Assembly: GCA_018292915.2 (NCBI GenBank)
Contig: JACVVK020000197.1
Location: forward strand, 727,501 to 791,500
DNA from: Batillaria attramentaria
Taxonomy: Eukaryota; Mollusca; Gastropoda; Batillariidae
Length of the DNA stretch: 64,000 nucleotides
Direction of reading: 5' to 3'
Below are positions 37,801-46,241 of this stretch, piece by piece. The position numbers were made by a program, and so were the translations under genes. Within the stretch, counting starts at the first letter, position 1; every line of letters starts with the position of its first letter. Under the pieces are notes generated by a model. It worked only from the letters and a program-made list of their open reading frames with translations, did not search any database and was not told the origin of the DNA.

Positions 37801-39119
37801 TGACTGTACCAACACGTTCCCTGTTACACGGTCACGTGACGTGGACTATTTTGTATTGAGGCTGTACGTGAGCACGTGGTACATACCACTAAACTCTTAA
37901 AAGCGCAATGCCAAAAAACGCAATTTTACTTGAAATGTTGAGATCACTAGAAGCCACTTCAAGCAACTAATATGCAGTCTGCAGCGATCTGGGGCCTAGC
38001 GGGGAGGGCCCACATCCTGGGGGGGGGGGGGGGGGGGGGGAGGGGGGTCTTAGAGTTAAACAGTTTGCGAAGATTGAAATGGTAAGCACTGTACATTGAA
38101 ACATGTAGTTACTTCAGGAGTAGTTTTCAGTCTTTGACCAGGGTAAACGAGACTTCTTAGTGGCGATTTAAACCCGTCACGTGGTTTGTTTGGCATTGAT
38201 CAGGACAAACCCAGTTGGAAAGAACTTCCGGCCGATAACACAAGCTACATCTTGGATGTGAAATACGACAGCAACAAGGGCGACAACCAAGAGGATTTCC
38301 TGGTCGGCGTGTCGCGGCAAGTGACAAATGGCGTCAACATTACCAGCAGTGGCATTGTCTGGGCAAAATGTATCTACCTTTATGGAGAAGGTAAACTGCC
38401 ACCACTGTACAGTTCAGGGGAAAAACAGTCTAGTTCAACACCCTTTACTTGTGCACTGCATATCAACGTGCGCTTGGTAACTGACGACTCCACTGGGGAA
38501 ACCCCGAGGCCAAAGCCCCGCCCATTTCCTCTGCCGTGTACTGACAAAACACAGTACGTCCATGACGTCATTCTAGGGGAAAAGCGGATGAAAGAGATTG
38601 ACGAAATTTTTTCCTCAAAATGTAATGACGTCAGTGGTCTTGCTGCTTTCTTTCCATGTTACAGTCAGATCAAACTACACCTGCTTCCCTCGTTATAGCG
38701 TCTGGCAAACTGTTTGCCATGTGTTGTGTTCATTATGCCGCGGGACGCGATTGGCTGAATTCTGGCGGTTCGGCCCTTTTGATTGACAGGGAGTGGAGTC
38801 GTCTGTTGCAGCTTTTCCGTTACCAGTAGGGACTGAGCAAGTAAGAGTATTCCTCAGTGTAAATCCGGAATTCTGCAACACGTGACGTCTCTTTCTTTTC
38901 TCCAGTTCCAGGGCCGCCAACCAATGTGAAGTTTGCAGACGTGCAGAAAGCGGGAAGTTTGTTGGTTCTGTGGGATCGAGCCGACTGTAGTATCAACAAC
39001 GTGAAAATACTAGAGTACCGTGTCTATTACTGCCAGACTGTCAGAACCGCCAACTGCACAGGTTAGTGAATATATCGTGAATATAATTAATATCATCCAT
39101 ACTGGCAACATTACAGGTG

Positions 39120-39175
<56 letters not shown>

Positions 39176-42100
39176 TGTAGATGCCTTGTCATTTTTGATA
39201 TTTGATCCCTGCCATTACAGATCCGTTATATTTCTGCTATTTCAGGAGCGGAGTCAGTGGCAAACGTGTCGTCAGATTCCAAAAGTGTTTTGCTAAAAAA
39301 CCTGATTCCCGGTGCAAACTACAGTGTGGCGGTATCCGCGGTGTCGCGGTGGGGAGAAGGGCAGAAAAGTCAACCCCCCATCACCACCACAGTGGCCTCC
39401 GTAACGCCTGGTGAGTTTATTCAGAGATGGGAAGTGACGGGTCGGGGTGGGGATGGGTGTATTGGCGTTTAACTTGCTTTTCCGCCATTTATGAGTGATA
39501 TCAACGAGAAAAAGGCCAGCACAAATATTTGGCCCCAGCCGGGATTCGAACTCACGTCCCGAGCACTGAAAGTCCAGCGCTCTACCATTCGGCTATCCCG
39601 GCTCCTGGGGAAGTGAGGGTACATGTGGTGAAAATAATCTGCTGGTTTACGGTACCGTTATAAGTGATCCCTGTAAACATCGTCGGTTTTACTCCTTCGT
39701 GTACATTCTACTCCTGAACGCGTTTGGATAGTTTTGGTTAAGAAACAGAGACAAGAAAAACACGCGTGATCACAGACCTCAATAATTTATATGATCTTTG
39801 ACTGCAGGTCAGTTTCAAACCCACACTTCCGTGGGGCGGGGCCTGCGTTTATTTTGTTTTGATTCATGGTTGTTGGGCTGTAATGACGAACTCGGTAACT
39901 TGGCTCGATATGTTCCCATCTCAAGTTACAACTGACAGATTGCTGACATGAACTGTTTCGCTATATTACACAGACTCGGCCAACATCACTAGTATGGTTG
40001 TTGTCATTCTTGCTGTCATCATCGTCGTTATCATCACTATTCTCATCCTCGCCAGGTGCAGAAGGTAAGTGATCATTGTGTTTGTACTACAACTTATGCT
40101 TACACTAGACATTACTGATTAACTATTATCATACCAGTCGGGACGAGATGAGATGAGATGAGGAGAGACTAGACGAGAAAAGTTGTTGTTGAATTTACTC
40201 TTCATATAATATAAATAAGCACTTAACTTAATAATCATGAGTTTATATTCATACATATTATATGAATGAGTCCATAATTCAAAATGATGCAGACAGGAAG
40301 TCAACAACTTATGTTTTTTGTTTCAGCCATTGCAAGAAAGTGGAGGAAAAGTTTGACTCGATTGAAAAGCAACAAAAATTGCCTCAAAGGGTAATTTACA
40401 AATTATATATGTATACGGCGTGCGTCCGACCAAGTATGCTGATTTCAGACGAATTACAAAAATTCGAGTTTTTTTTACAACTGGACCATATTAATTTTAC
40501 GTAGTATGTGCAGTGGTTAAAATTAATATATGGCAGTTTAAATTACACTTTTATTTTACGTGTGTTAGGATGTAGACGTCACTTTTCCTACGGTGTCAAA
40601 CATGATATACAAAAGTAAAGGTGAGAGCGCTACTTAGATGAAGGAGATAATCATTATGTGCTTTGCATGTCATTGGACGAGTCTGCCTTCCTTGCCCAAC
40701 ACAGTGGAGGAGGGGGGGGGGTACCATCCTGTCACTAGAACACCCAACAGATATAATAAATATAAATGTGAAGCAGCATTGTGTGTGAAACGGGCCATTT
40801 CACGTGAAAACTGATCTCATCTAATTTGTCTACAGAAACCGAGAGTTACACTGCGGGATTCCCCCTTCAACATCAAGCATCGACCTCTGCCGTGTGTACC
40901 ACAGTCAGTCTCCAATACAACATCTGTAAGTACAAGTAACACAATCACCGGCAACAGTTTGATAATTGTTACACGATTGTTTAGCCTTGACCTGAACCGT
41001 GCAATTCACATTCATTAACACATCCATTGAATTACGTAGACTGTGACACTGCAAGCCTCAGCTACGTCACACTATTTCCATGACGGTGATTTCTTTTCCC
41101 CAGGGCTTTGTGTCCGGCCATGCTGACATCAACGGCAACAAGGAGCTCGACGGAAAGCAGGAAGCACAACAACATTGGAGAAGCACATTCACAGCAGCCA
41201 CATCAGGTGACGAGGAAACACCGTTACTGCTGAACGACGACCACCGGAGTGACGGCTCGGCCAGTAGTGCTGAGCCCAGTGATCCCAGTTGTGTGTCTGC
41301 GCGTCCCACTTGTGTGGGTAGCGGGCGGGACGTTGCCAAACAGGCCAAGGATGACGTCACTGCTCCACTTGGCAACGTGAATGGTTACCTCAGCCAGGAA
41401 CAATCAGCCGCGATGGCTCAGTCGGAGAAAGAAGCGGGAAAGAAGTCGGAGGACGCCGCGAGGCAAAAGGAGGTATGTGGCCCCGGCTTACACGAACAAA
41501 GTGTGTACTGGCAAGCATCGCTTGTTCCTGGCAGAGCGGTTCACGGCCCTCAGACAGCTGTCCTGAACACAGTCAATCAGTTCCTTCAACACGCTGCTGG
41601 AGGCAAGGAAGTGGTCTCACTTCCCCAGTTACAGTCGCACGTGGCTGGAGATTCCCACCTCACTGAACACAAGAGTCCACTGGCTAAACCGTCTTTAGTC
41701 GCACCCAATCATACCACACAGAAACAGATGACGTCACTTCCTGCTGCAGGCTCACTCGGCACCACCCGTCCTGCATCTCCCGCCTCACACGCTTCAGCGA
41801 CGTCATTTTCTGTACCTGTGGCTACAGAAACCAAGTTGGAATCCGGTTATGTCACAGACCCGAGGATGGCTCAGGCCAAGGTTTCTGTGGATTCGAACCT
41901 TCCACCACCCAAACTGCGACCTTCCGCCATGAAACTCGGCTACACGCAGACACTTGCAGTTTCTCCGTCTTCGGTCGTGCAGCCACACACCAGCTCACGT
42001 GCAGCTTTCGATTCCAGCCTTCCCAAGTCATCTGCACGATCATCACCAACTTCTCCAACAGGCAGACCCATGCAGCCGGAGACTGGAGCTGGTTACGTCA

Positions 42101-42852
42101 CAGACATGAATTCACTCTCGTCTGCTTCAGCTGCAACGCTACAGACCAACTCTTGTATCGCCCTTCCCTCACACCCTCCAGTCTCATCTGTACAGCCGTC
42201 GTTTTTACCAGTAGTTGAACAGCGACACTGTACAATGAGACAGGGTTATACCGCGGACACACGTACACAGTCAGGTTCACTTTCACCATCATCGTTATCT
42301 TCACCTGCGGGTAAACTGCAACACGTGCACCTCGGATACGTCACAGAGAAACAGTTGACGTCACTTCCTGGAGCAGACTCACAATCCAGCTGTGACGCAT
42401 CTCTCGTCTCAGACCCTCCAGTGACGTCATTTTCTCTACCTGTAGCTAAAGAGCAACGGTCACAGGTAGAGACCGGTTATGTGACAGAGAATCAGATGAG
42501 ATCCCTAGGCTGTGGTGCGGTTGCAGAGTCAGTGGCCAGCACCGCACTATCTCTTGCTTCACACTCTCCACCGTCTGTACGGTCGTTAACACAACCAGCA
42601 TCAACATTACAACAGTCACAGACAGAATCCGGTCACAGAAACACACGCTCGCTTTCTGCTGCAAACCAGCAGTCGAAAACGTGTGCATCTCTTGCCTCGA
42701 ACCTTCCACAGTCGTTAGGTGTGGCAGGACCCGAAGTGCACTCGCAGCACCCACAGACAGACTGTGAAGAGACTGTGATTCGGGTGGTTCCCTCCAAGCC
42801 AGCATGTACTATGGTACGAGGCTACACGTCTCACGCCGCCTTGCCGACATAG
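28865..42852 (+). CDS. gp130/Domeless-like type I cytokine receptor (whole gene model)
   Basis: Seventeen coding segments: 28865-28934, 30304-30711, 31403-31532, 33303-33475, 34591-34736, 35099-35249, 36225-36313, 36653-36893, 37417-37571, 38204-38390, 38906-39061, 39246-39410, 39974-40064, 40327-40390, 40569-40620, 40836-40925, 41104-42852. Exons 1-14 join in frame with GT-AG borders. The product is about 1360-1370 residues: signal peptide, Ig-like domain, five FN3 domains of two exons each, one membrane helix (about 697-717) and a long Ser/Pro-rich tail with repeated GYVT-type motifs. This is the order known for gp130-class receptors and insect Domeless, which bind helical cytokines and activate JAK-STAT. 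The WSXWS box is degenerate (LSDWI). The junction of exons 15, 16 and 17 leaves one extra base. An acceptor at 28629 suggests that the ATG exon starts at 28630 with a 5' UTR intron upstream. Confidence 0.85.
28951..29790 (+). repeat. 36-bp minisatellite in intron 1 of plus-strand receptor
   Basis: About 22 units containing CTTGGAGGTGAGGGTGGGTG and TTTGGGGGTTTAACGG, starting 16 bases after the exon 1 donor. Alternate units near 28965-29410 carry an 8-base expansion (GGATGGGTGGATGGGTG). Each unit has a donor-like GAGGTGAGG. The unit is a multiple of three and lacks stops in the exon 1 frame for several units. Confidence 0.95.
30304..30711 (+). CDS. Exon 2: Ig-like domain with basic insertion
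   Basis: The acceptor is TCCCTAACCAG and the donor GTGAGTAG. It encodes AVTPDDPRPVVGDN, then LICN and ACYL cysteines of an Ig-like domain, with N-glycosylation sequons. The exon is 408 nt against 273 nt in the minus-strand paralogue. The extra part is a very Arg/Lys/Glu-rich stretch (about residues 108-150) placed before the shared C-x-x-GYQ. It may be a genuine loop, a recent insertion or a retained mini-intron. Confidence 0.75.
30858..31031 (+). repeat. 25-bp minisatellite, 7 units (intron 2)
   Basis: Units of AACTGTTTTGAGGGGCATGC plus TGGGT. Confidence 0.95.
31032..31200 (-). mobile_element. LINE/SINE 3'-end-like fragment (intron 2)
   Basis: ATA/AAT repeats followed by GTACAGGCGCTTTGCCCAAT. 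The inner part (31109-31195) matches 32960-33060 (TCACACACTGGACATAAACA and similar), so this is a dispersed repeat with two copies in the same gene. Confidence 0.55.
31403..33475 (+). CDS. Exons 3-4: first FN3 domain of the cytokine-binding module
   Basis: Exon 3 (31403-31532) gives RPLTITAINC, then DKMTCVWDLG, the C-x-W signature of the N-terminal FN3 domain of class I cytokine receptors. Exon 4 (33303-33475) gives a second cysteine pair (QKCPN, SCTWP), then YTMRIEVNV and QKLG. Exon 3 ends in phase 2 and exon 4 in phase 1. The intron between them (31533-33302) holds repeats listed separately. Confidence 0.82.
31592..31782 (-). mobile_element. Fragment of the long SINE family (intron 3)
   Basis: Shares CTATGGAGGTCCATGTGGTT and TCCTGTCATAAATATCC with 12305-12385. 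It ends in a T run (poly-A on the minus strand), the same arrangement as at 12161. Confidence 0.7.
31905..32000 (+). mobile_element. 5'-truncated tRNA-SINE (intron 3)
   Basis: Shares CCGGCTGGGGCCAAATG, TCTTTGATATCACCCTTACG and TGGTGGAAACGGACGTTAAC with the SINE at 56443. The tRNA boxes are missing. Confidence 0.75.
32453..32727 (+). repeat. 33-bp minisatellite, about 8 units (intron 3)
   Basis: Units of ACTGACCTGAGGGACTAGTG plus AGGTAGTGTTGTT. Confidence 0.95.
32950..33080. mobile_element. Dispersed repeat fragment, second copy (intron 3)
   Basis: Diverged copy of 31105-31200 in the same orientation, sharing CTCACGTGAA, CACACGCATTCT and CACACACTGGACAT. Confidence 0.55.
33585..33710 (+). repeat. 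39-bp repeat, 3 units (intron 4)
   Basis: Units containing AAGACAGTCCATGTATAATA and TTATTGTAGTGTATCTC. Confidence 0.88.
33785..33879. mobile_element. 95-bp foldback MITE (intron 4)
   Basis: Ends are GGAGCCACTTCAAGCCACT and AGTGGCTTGAAGAGGCTCC, inverted repeats matching at 18 of 19 bases. The inside reads GCTAGGCCCGAGACCGCTGC. A second, inverted and truncated copy lies at 37948-38018 in intron 9 of the same gene. Confidence 0.75.
33957..34171 (+). repeat. 27-bp minisatellite, 8 units (intron 4)
   Basis: Units of ATACATGATGTCACGGGAAA plus TCATTAG. Open on both strands because the length is a multiple of three. Confidence 0.96.
34262..34325 (+). mobile_element. SINE 3' end fragment (intron 4)
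   Basis: Contains TGTGGTGGAAAAGGACGTTA then AACCCCCAAACACCCACCCC. Its reverse complement is nearly the unit of the minisatellites at 27266 and 28951. Confidence 0.72.
34591..35249 (+). CDS. Exons 5-6: second FN3 domain with degenerate WSXWS box
   Basis: Exon 5 (34591-34736) starts VKPDPVKNLTV, the usual linker and A strand of the second half of a cytokine-binding module, and has LDLTWWH. Exon 6 (35099-35249) has LCGLTPFTVYTIRV and then GFLSDWIQT at about residues 344-352. That segment aligns with G-x-W-S-x-W-S but with Leu for the first Trp and Ile for the last Ser. The two exons meet in phase 0. Confidence 0.82.
34804..35056 (+). repeat. GAT, GA and GT runs (intron 5)
   Basis: GAT run 34804-34829, GA run 34863-34891 and GT runs near 34915 and 35035. 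Confidence 0.9.
35583..35800 (-). mobile_element. SINE 3' end, minus strand, with simple repeats (intron 6)
   Basis: A GGTT run, then TTTATTTAGGGCTTCAACGT and CACGTTGATACCAAAGACAG, which mirrors the SINE TCTTTGATATCA...GTGGTGG...GACGTTGAA end. It is followed by A/CAAA and CA runs to about 35800. Confidence 0.6.
36225..36893 (+). CDS. Exons 7-8: third FN3 domain
   Basis: Exon 7 (36225-36313) ends VIIYWQ and exon 8 (36653-36893) starts HIPKPLRYSPLRGYHVEL, joining to the W-x-x-(I/L)-P...G-Y pattern common in gp130-class membrane-proximal FN3 domains. The exon 8 acceptor (TATGTTGGCAG) has a weak pyrimidine tract. It is chosen because it restores this pattern in phase 0; a purine-rich alternative AG lies 18 bases upstream. 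Several N-x-S/T sites are present. Confidence 0.78.
37417..38390 (+). CDS. Exons 9-10: fourth FN3 domain
   Basis: Exon 9 (37417-37571) encodes EPSLPRSFVVE, FTLHW and YLVIWC. Exon 10 (38204-38390) encodes SYILDVKYD, FLVGVSRQVTNG and a final IYLYGE. Exon 9 ends in phase 0 at GTATGT, and exon 10 ends in phase 1 at GTAAAC. The intron contains a truncated foldback MITE and a 22-base G run. Confidence 0.78.
37948..38048. mobile_element. Truncated foldback MITE running into a G tract (intron 9)
   Basis: AGAAGCCACTTCAAGCAACT, then CAGCGATCTGGGGCCTAGCG, matches the reverse complement of the MITE at 33785. The far end is replaced by a run of 22 G followed by AGGGGGG. Confidence 0.65.
38906..39410 (+). 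CDS. Exons 11-12: fifth FN3 domain
   Basis: Exon 11 (38906-39061) starts VPGPPTNVKF and has LLVLWDRADC and LEYRVYYC, a clear FN3 start. Exon 12 (39246-39410) has VLLKNLIPGANYSVAVSAVS and RWGEGQKS, the F and G strands. Unlike the previous three domains, the internal junction is phase 1. The intron (39062-39245) carries a 48-base GA run. Confidence 0.82.
39124..39172 (+). repeat. (GA)n microsatellite (intron 11)
   Basis: A GA run of about 48 bases, roughly 75 bases before the next exon. Confidence 0.97.
39440..39607 (-). mobile_element. tRNA-derived SINE, minus strand (intron 12)
   Basis: Read on the minus strand: GGAGCCGGGATAGCCGAATG (box A region), then GAGTTCGAATCCCGGCTGGG (box B region), then GTGCTGGCC, TTTTTCTCGTTGATATCAC and a tail. 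This is a full-length relative of 56443 and 10264. Confidence 0.82.
39974..40064 (+). CDS. Exon 13: transmembrane helix
   Basis: The exon encodes DSANITS followed by about 20 strongly hydrophobic residues (MVVVILAVIIVVIITILILA) and then R-C-R, a standard type I membrane anchor with a basic stop-transfer. The acceptor is TATATTACACAG and the donor GTAAGT. Confidence 0.85.
40327..40925 (+). CDS. Exons 14-16: juxtamembrane cytoplasmic segment (junctions uncertain)
   Basis: Exon 14 (40327-40390) reads HCKKVEEKFDSIEKQQKLPQR. Exon 15 (40569-40620) reads DVDVTFPTVSNMIYKSK and ends in phase 1 at GTGAGA. Exon 16 (40836-40925) is 90 nt and open in two frames. The frame entered from exon 15 begins ETESYTAGFPLQ but exits in phase 1 and hits a stop soon after joining exon 17. 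The other frame, KPRVTLRDSPFNIKHRPLP, is phase 0 on both sides and joins exon 17 cleanly. A weaker donor at 40593 in exon 15 would make all phases agree. JAK-binding box motifs are expected here in the family; only loose Pro-rich candidates (TFPT, RPLPCVP) are seen. Confidence 0.55.
41104..42852 (+). CDS. Exon 17: cytoplasmic tail with repeated GY motifs, stop codon
   Basis: The acceptor GATTTCTTTTCCCCAG precedes 41104, and the TAG stop is at 42850-42852. The exon encodes 582 residues, rich in Ser, Thr, Pro and Gln. Gly-Tyr motifs start at 41383 (GYLSQEQ), 41845 (GYVTDPR), 41938 (GYTQT), 42091 (GYVTDMN), 42244 (GYTADT), 42334 (GYVTEKQ), 42475 (GYVTENQ) and 42820 (GYTSH). Two repeat positions carry His instead of Tyr (41707 NHTTQKQ, 42631 GHRNT). 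Units are about 30-60 residues, with recurring T-S-L-P and P-V-A-x-E segments. An acidic dileucine motif (EETPLL, 41212) could drive endocytosis. In this receptor class tail tyrosines recruit STATs and SH2 proteins. Confidence 0.85.
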   Translation, partial: GFVSGHADINGNKELDGKQEAQQHWRSTFTAATSGDEETPLLLNDDHRSDGSASSAEPSDPSCVSARPTCVGSGRDVAKQAKDDVTAPLGNVNGYLSQEQSAAMAQSEKEAGKKSEDAARQKEVCGPGLHEQSVYWQASLVPGRAVHGPQTAVLNTVNQFLQHAAGGKEVVSLPQLQSHVAGDSHLTEHKSPLAKPSLVAPNHTTQKQMTSLPAAGSLGTTRPASPASHASATSFSVPVATETKLESGYVTDPRMAQAKVSVDSNLPPPKLRPSAMKLGYTQTLAVSPSSVVQPHTSSRAAFDSSLPKSSARSSPTSPTGRPMQPETGAGYVTDMNSLSSASAATLQTNSCIALPSHPPVSSVQPSFLPVVEQRHCTMRQGYTADTRTQSGSLSPSSLSSPAGKLQHVHLGYVTEKQLTSLPGADSQSSCDASLVSDPPVTSFSLPVAKEQRSQVETGYVTENQMRSLGCGAVAESVASTALSLASHSPPSVRSLTQPASTLQQSQTESGHRNTRSLSAANQQSKTCASLASNLPQSLGVAGPEVHSQHPQTDCEETVIRVVPSKPACTMVRGYTSHAALPT

Positions 42853-43942
42853 CCGTGAAAGATGCAGGAGCTGGGGACCGTTAGGACCAGTCTGTGTTAA
42901 CCTTGTTACGTACAAACGTACGCACCTCTATTGTCCCTGCGCGCACAAACAGCCGAACGTTCACACACATCACTGAATTTTGCGAGTGTCTAATCTTCCC
43001 AAGCCCATTAAAAAAAAAAAGAAGCAGGTTTGTGACAAAGGGAAAGGTGCGTGACAAAGTGAAAGGTGCGTGACAAAGTGAAAGGTGCGTGACAAAGGGA
43101 AAGGTGCGTGACAAAGAAAAAGATGTGACAGACGACCGATCAGAGATTATCGTGACGTTAACTCTGCTTTCAGAGGAAGGTGCAGGACAATGAAGGCAGC
43201 TGACAGTTAGGTGTTGGATTTCGTCTGGTTTTGTTTCTGAACTTGACTTCGTGGATATAGTGTTACGCCTATACGGGGCTGGATTTTATGGTGGTTAATG
43301 GTCAACACGAAAATGATTCGCCCAGAGGTGATTTTGTGGTTTCGGTTTGGTTCTGGCTATAGATCTGTGTTATCTTCAGATTATCCAGCTGACCTGAAAT
43401 ACCCATTACAACTACTCTGACATTTCTAAACAACGAGCGATTGTACCTTTTGAGGGAATGATCTGGTGACTGTTAGGCAGGGAATGATCTGGTGACTGTT
43501 AGGCAGGGAATGATCTGGTGACTGTTAGGCACATGCTCCACATACAAACTGCGTGTCACGTACTGGGTGAACAGTTTCAGCTTCACCAGCAGTGTAGGAG
43601 ACCAGGTATCTTCTCGTTGTCCTCCACAATCTGTACCGGTGTTGTACTTACTAGTAATTGATACTACACTGTGCAGCCCAAGCATCTCAGTTATACGACT
43701 AGCGACTGGACGCTTTGATTTGAACAGGTGTAAAAATTGTCAAGGAAGATTTTCAGTGGGATTGTCAGCACTTGATCCAACAGCCATCGTATAGAGTTAG
43801 TTGCCTTTTAGTGCAACACACACCGTCACTGACACTACAGCTGAAACGGGAGGACGTTAGTCTTCATTGTTAATATTTGTTGATTTTGATAGATCAAATG
43901 TGGTATGGGAAAATGGTGAATCTAATATGGAAGAATGATAAC

Positions 43943-43991
<49 letters not shown>

Positions 43992-45700
43992 TGGTGTGTG
44001 TGTTGAAATATCGAGTGAATGCATTTAGCGTCTAGGCTTGCTTAGAAATGTACACAACAAGATCTCAGTGTCGTATTACAAGCTGGTGTATTGTCACCTG
44101 TATTACATGTATATACAGTACATGTTGATGTCTGTGTCTGTGTACAAATGAAGACTGTTGGTGTTGTCCTGCATAATGCCGTTCATCTCAATCCACACAG
44201 TATTCAGACCTGACCCTCGGTGATTGATACTGTATGTAAATTAGTTATATCTATACGTTGTTCTTGTTGCCTTTTCTTGCACCTCAGTTGTCTACCGTGG
44301 CTTTTTCCATCATCCATTCCTGTTACGCAAACTAGAAATCTCTGGCAGAAAAATGTTTCTCAGGCAAATGCTTTTATATGTTATTGTTGTTTAAAAACAT
44401 ACCTAGCCTTGCTTGGTGGCGTATATTTAACCAGTTTTAGTGACTATATCGTAAACAGTGCGTGGCTGTACAACTGAGCATAGAGTAGTTTGGACTGGAG
44501 TATCACTGACCGTCTTTTACACTTGTTTTACTTCATGCACCAGTAACTGTGTTCTACTGCACCATTTAGTACTAATGTACGGCAATACTGGAAAACAGGT
44601 CTGCCCCCTCCCTCCTCCCTCCGACCCTCCACAGTCCCTCCCTGATGTATACCTCTACTGATATCGTAGTTTTCTTGGAAAGTTTAACTTTTCTTATTTA
44701 GAAAAATCCATTTCGTTCAACTTAGCCCCCATGTGTTATGCTTGGTGTGTAAACAAACTGTGACTTGGCCGATCTTGCCTGATAAGTTTACTACATCATT
44801 TTTGCTTCAGACCGATTTAAATCGATTAACTTTCCCCTACTGAGAATTTAGATCGAAAAGACCTTAATCCAGATAATTTGATATGATGTACTCTGGCAGA
44901 TGGAAGAGGGGGGCAGGGACAGGTACAGAGGGGGGGGGGGGGGTAGGGATAGCTTTATGTTGTGTGTGTGTGTTTGGGGGGGGGAGGGATGAAGCTCACC
45001 CTGTAAGATTTCTTGATGTTCATTGGGGAAAAAAAACAAAAAAACAAAAAAACCCTCGCTGTTGCAGTGGGATTTCTGGGAGGTTTGTAGTGTGTAGAAC
45101 CATAAAAATATTGATGGGAAAAATGAAGACCCCCCCCCCCACCCGCCCCCCTCCCCTCCCCACCCCACCCCTTTTCCTGATCCCGGATGTTCAGTTGGAA
45201 AACTTTTCACCGACTATAGCGGTGTAATCCACTTCCCCAGAGTCTGTGACCCACTTTTAAATGTAGGTCAGCGGAGTTGTTAGCTGTGCTGTATTGTCTA
45301 TTGTCAACATCAGGCCTGCTACACACATGACCCAGAAACAGCTGAACCATCGCGGACGAATGTATAAAGTTCATGAAAAGTTCTGTAGGATAGCATCACA
45401 GTAGCACAAGAAATATAATTCTATACTGTACACGTGTTTCGTGTGTCTCAGTTCTACCTCATCCCAATGTCAGAGTCTCTCTTTTCTGGAGCCACAGTAT
45501 GGAATCTTTTACCGCAACACATTTATGATACCGAGAACATTTGTAGCTCTACCAGAATTAAACATTCTAAACTTATTAGCTGCGATTCCTGTTTTTACCG
45601 TGATCCATGCAATCCTATTTTCAGTATAAAAAAAAGTTGATTAAAAAAGTTGATAGCTAATAGATGTCTTGCGGTTGGCAGTCTCCCACTTTTATCTAAA
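42853..45700 (+). other. 3' flank / probable 3' UTR region of plus-strand receptor
   Basis: Holds a 19-bp repeat (43026-43120, AAAGTGAAAGGTGCGTGAC, 5 units), a 25-bp repeat (43457-43530, 3 units), a GA run (43950-43990), G-rich and C-rich tracts (44907-45175) and an AT-rich stretch. An ATTAAA lies near 43006 before an A run, and AATAAA near 45700. The polyadenylation site cannot be fixed by eye. Confidence 0.45.
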
Positions 45701-45715
45701 ATAAATGTCATTATC

Positions 45716-45718
<3 letters not shown>

Positions 45719-45787
<69 letters not shown>

Positions 45788-45900
45788 GTCGTAGTTGAAA
45801 TGTATATTGCAGAGAAATATGGGCCTAAGATCTCTATGGTAACAGTTGCCTTGGTAACACCGACTTATGGATCATCCCTTTTTTATGGTGTATCCAGTTA

Positions 45901-45980
<80 letters not shown>
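45719..45980 (+). repeat. (GT)n and (CA)n microsatellites
   Basis: GT run 45719-45785 and CA run 45905-45980; the latter abuts a MITE. Confidence 0.97.
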
Positions 45981-45984
<4 letters not shown>

Positions 45985-46060
45985 CGCGTAGGAAGATGCT
46001 GAGAGGAAGGGGGGCCCACTAAGTCGGGTGAGCCATACGGCCGAGGTGAAGAAGGGTGTG

Positions 46061-46109
<49 letters not shown>

Positions 46110-46241
46110 GACTGCCAAGGTTTGTGTCCTGCAACCTCACCTCTTATCAAAAGCAAGGGGGGCCCAAAGATATTCGGGCCCCCCTTCCAAAAATCGAACG
46201 GGGGCCTGGGCCCCCAGGGCCCCCGTGGTTCCTACGCCCCT

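Noticed and set aside
40836..40925. Frame ETESYTAGFPLQ as the only reading of exon 16
   Set aside because: It continues exon 15 but meets a stop eight codons into exon 17; the alternative frame joins exon 17 cleanly, so both are reported as unresolved.
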